DNA of 6,929 nt from Oscillospiraceae bacterium (lineage in GTDB: Bacteria; Bacillota; Clostridia; Oscillospirales; Oscillospiraceae), in NCBI GenBank assembly GCA_902765975.1, contig CACXBO010000019.1:1-6929 (forward strand), read 5' to 3'. How positions within the stretch are numbered: position 1 is the first letter of the stretch; every line of letters starts with the position of its first letter. Positions 5,333-6,929 of this stretch are shown here, piece by piece. The notes beneath the pieces were generated by a model. That model made no database searches and was not told the DNA's origin. It saw only the letters and a program-made list of their open reading frames with translations. Made by a program: the position numbers and the translations under genes.

Positions 5333-6373
5333 ATGGAAAACTCAAGATCTGAGCGTTACGCCGCAGCCGGAGTCGATATAACGGCGGGCTACAGGGCGGT
5401 CGAGCTTATGAAAAAGCACGTGCAGAGGACAAAAACTCCCGGCGCGGACGTGGACATAGGCGGCTTTGGCGGGCTTTTCGTTCCCGACATAGCCGGCATG
5501 AAGGAGCCGGTGCTCGTTTCGGGAACGGACGGAGTCGGCACGAAGCTGAAGCTCGCGTTCGATTTGGAGCGTCACGGCACTGTCGGAATAGACTGCGTCG
5601 CAATGTGCGTAAACGATATAGTCTGCGCCGGAGCCAAGCCCCTTTTCTTTCTCGACTATATAGCCTGCGGCAAAAACGAGCCTGAGAAGATAGCCGAGAT
5701 AGTCGGCGGCGTCGCCGAGGGCTGCGTGAGGGCGGGAGCCGCTCTCATAGGCGGAGAGACAGCCGAGATGCCCGGCTTCTACCCTGTGAACGAATATGAC
5801 CTCGCCGGCTTTGCCGTCGGAATTGTCGATAAGGAGAAGGCGCTCGACTCGAAAAGCGTTTGCGAGGGCGACGTGATAATCGCCCTGCCCTCCTCCGGAG
5901 TCCACTCAAACGGCTTCTCGCTTGTCCGCAGAATACTTGCGGACACCTACACCGATCTCTACGCAGCCTTTCCCGAGCTCGGGCTCAGAACGATCGGCGA
6001 GGCTCTTCTCGAGCCGACGAAGATCTATGTTAAGCCTATGCTCGCCCTGATGGACGCGGTTAAAGTCAAGAGCGTCGCGCACATAACCGGCGGCGGCTTC
6101 TATGAGAACGTACCGCGCGCCCTGCCCGACGGGCTCTCCGCCCGAATAGAGAAGGACAGAGTCCGCGTGCTTCCGATATTCCGTCTGCTTCAGCGCCTCG
6201 GCTCTGTGCCGGAGCGCGAGATGTTCAATGTGTTCAACATGGGCGTCGGCATGATGACGGTAGTGAGCGAGGCGGACGCGGGAAGAGCTATTGACGTGCT
6301 GAGGGCAAACGGCGAGGACGCCTACGCCGTCGGCAGAGTCGTTAAGGGCGGCGACAGGGTGCAGCTCGTATGA
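5333..6373 (+). CDS. purM: Phosphoribosylformylglycinamidine cyclo-ligase (AIR synthetase)
   Basis: A 346-residue cytosolic dimeric ATP-dependent enzyme closing the imidazole ring of FGAM to give aminoimidazole ribonucleotide. The length is that of the family. Landmarks in order: YAAAGVD (9-15), GTDGVGTKLK (64-73), IDCVAMCVNDI (86-96), the ATP-site loop GGETAEMPGF (140-149), then LPSSGVHSNGFSL, EPTKIYV, HITGGGFYENVPR and FNMGVGM, all intact. The start has AAGGAG 9 bases upstream and lies 19 bases after the purF stop. The stop overlaps the purN start as ATGA, so purM and purN are probably translationally coupled. Nothing unusual was seen. Confidence 0.97.
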   Translation: MENSRSERYAAAGVDITAGYRAVELMKKHVQRTKTPGADVDIGGFGGLFVPDIAGMKEPVLVSGTDGVGTKLKLAFDLERHGTVGIDCVAMCVNDIVCAGAKPLFFLDYIACGKNEPEKIAEIVGGVAEGCVRAGAALIGGETAEMPGFYPVNEYDLAGFAVGIVDKEKALDSKSVCEGDVIIALPSSGVHSNGFSLVRRILADTYTDLYAAFPELGLRTIGEALLEPTKIYVKPMLALMDAVKVKSVAHITGGGFYENVPRALPDGLSARIEKDRVRVLPIFRLLQRLGSVPEREMFNVFNMGVGMMTVVSEADAGRAIDVLRANGEDAYAVGRVVKGGDRVQLV

Positions 6374-6929
6374 ATAAAGCGAGGATAGCCGTGCTCGTCT
6401 CCGGCGGCGGCACGAATCTCCAGGCTCTCATCGACTCGGAGAAGAGCGGCGAGCTGAAAAGCGGAGAGATCGTGCTGGTGGTATCTAACGTTAAGAGCGC
6501 CTACGCCATGGAGCGCGCAAGAAACGCGGGGATAGAGAGCGTTTTCATCTCGAAGAAGGCGGAGGGCGGACAGGAGGGCTTTGAGAAAAAGCTCCAGTCC
6601 GAGCTCACGGGGAGAAATATAGACCTCGTGATCCTCGCCGGCTTTATGAGCATACTGACGGCTGACTTCACCTCAAAGTGGCCGGAGAGGATAATAAACG
6701 TGCATCCCGCATTAATACCGAGCTTCTGCGGCAAGGGCTACTACGGACTCAGGGTACACGAAGCTGCTCTCGCCTACGGGGTGAAGGTTACGGGCGCGAC
6801 GGTGCATTTCGTGAACGAGGTGCCGGACGGCGGCAGGATAATCTTCCAGAAGGCCGTCGAGGTAAGAGAAGACGATACGCCGGAGACTCTTCAGAGAAGA
6901 GTGATGGAGGAGGCGGAGTGGAAGCTCCT
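6370..6929 (+). CDS. purN: Phosphoribosylglycinamide formyltransferase, 3' end beyond window
   Basis: 186 codons are visible before the window ends, nearly the whole of a family that usually has about 190-210 residues. The enzyme transfers a formyl group from 10-formyltetrahydrofolate to GAR. SGGGTNLQAL (11-20) is the phosphoribosyl-binding loop. AGFMSILT (90-97) is the folate-binding segment. NVHPALIP (110-117) contributes catalytic Asn110 and His112. Asp153 in VPDGGRII is the third catalytic residue. The segment SFCGKGYYG (118-126) is, to my recollection, the usual clostridial variant of the PSFPG loop. The start overlaps the purM stop by 4 bases. purH and purD would be the expected next genes but are outside the window. 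Confidence 0.95.
   Translation, partial: MNKARIAVLVSGGGTNLQALIDSEKSGELKSGEIVLVVSNVKSAYAMERARNAGIESVFISKKAEGGQEGFEKKLQSELTGRNIDLVILAGFMSILTADFTSKWPERIINVHPALIPSFCGKGYYGLRVHEAALAYGVKVTGATVHFVNEVPDGGRIIFQKAVEVREDDTPETLQRRVMEEAEWKL

Noticed and set aside
1..6929. CRISPR arrays, tRNA or rRNA genes, insertion sequences, attachment sites
   Set aside because: I saw no spaced direct repeats, cloverleaf-like sequence, rRNA-like stretch, transposase motif or terminal repeats in the window.

Overview
The window looks like chromosomal DNA from a Gram-positive anaerobe of the Clostridia type. This rests on several signs: a moderately high G+C content combined with heavy use of ATA, AGA and AGG codons, strong purine-rich Shine-Dalgarno sites, sigma-A-like promoters, a purE-purF-purM-purN order, and a PurF that keeps the cysteines of the Bacillus-type 4Fe-4S enzyme. 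The exact genus cannot be read from the sequence.

The window is split by a divergent intergenic region (about 3028-3388). To the left, everything lies on the minus strand. coaD (phosphopantetheine adenylyltransferase) overlaps galM (aldose 1-epimerase) by 4 bases, and a possible terminator follows galM. A second unit with its own promoter (TTGACA, 17-base spacer, TAGTAT) then carries an alpha-oxoamine synthase of the serine palmitoyltransferase-like subtype. Its stop overlaps the GTG start of a classical short-chain dehydrogenase/reductase, which runs off the left edge. A condensing enzyme followed by a ketoreductase is the order expected for making a sphingoid-like long-chain amino alcohol, though the true substrates cannot be read here.

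To the right, on the plus strand, is a de novo purine operon: purE, purF, purM and the start of purN, tightly packed (1-base overlap, 19-base gap, 4-base overlap). It is driven by a strong promoter (TTGACG, 18-base spacer, TATAAT). The leader of about 130 bases ends in a terminator-like hairpin with a T-rich tract directly abutting the purE ribosome binding site. This suggests transcription attenuation by a leader RNA that I could not assign to a known riboswitch class. A PurBox-like sequence also lies in the leader.

The most striking protein is the PurF homologue. Its phosphoribosyltransferase half and Fe-S cysteines are intact. Its glutaminase half begins Met-Gly-Gly instead of Met-Cys-Gly and also appears to lack the Arg and Asn of the glutamine site. 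It should therefore be unable to hydrolyse glutamine by the usual route and may use free ammonia or a partner subunit.
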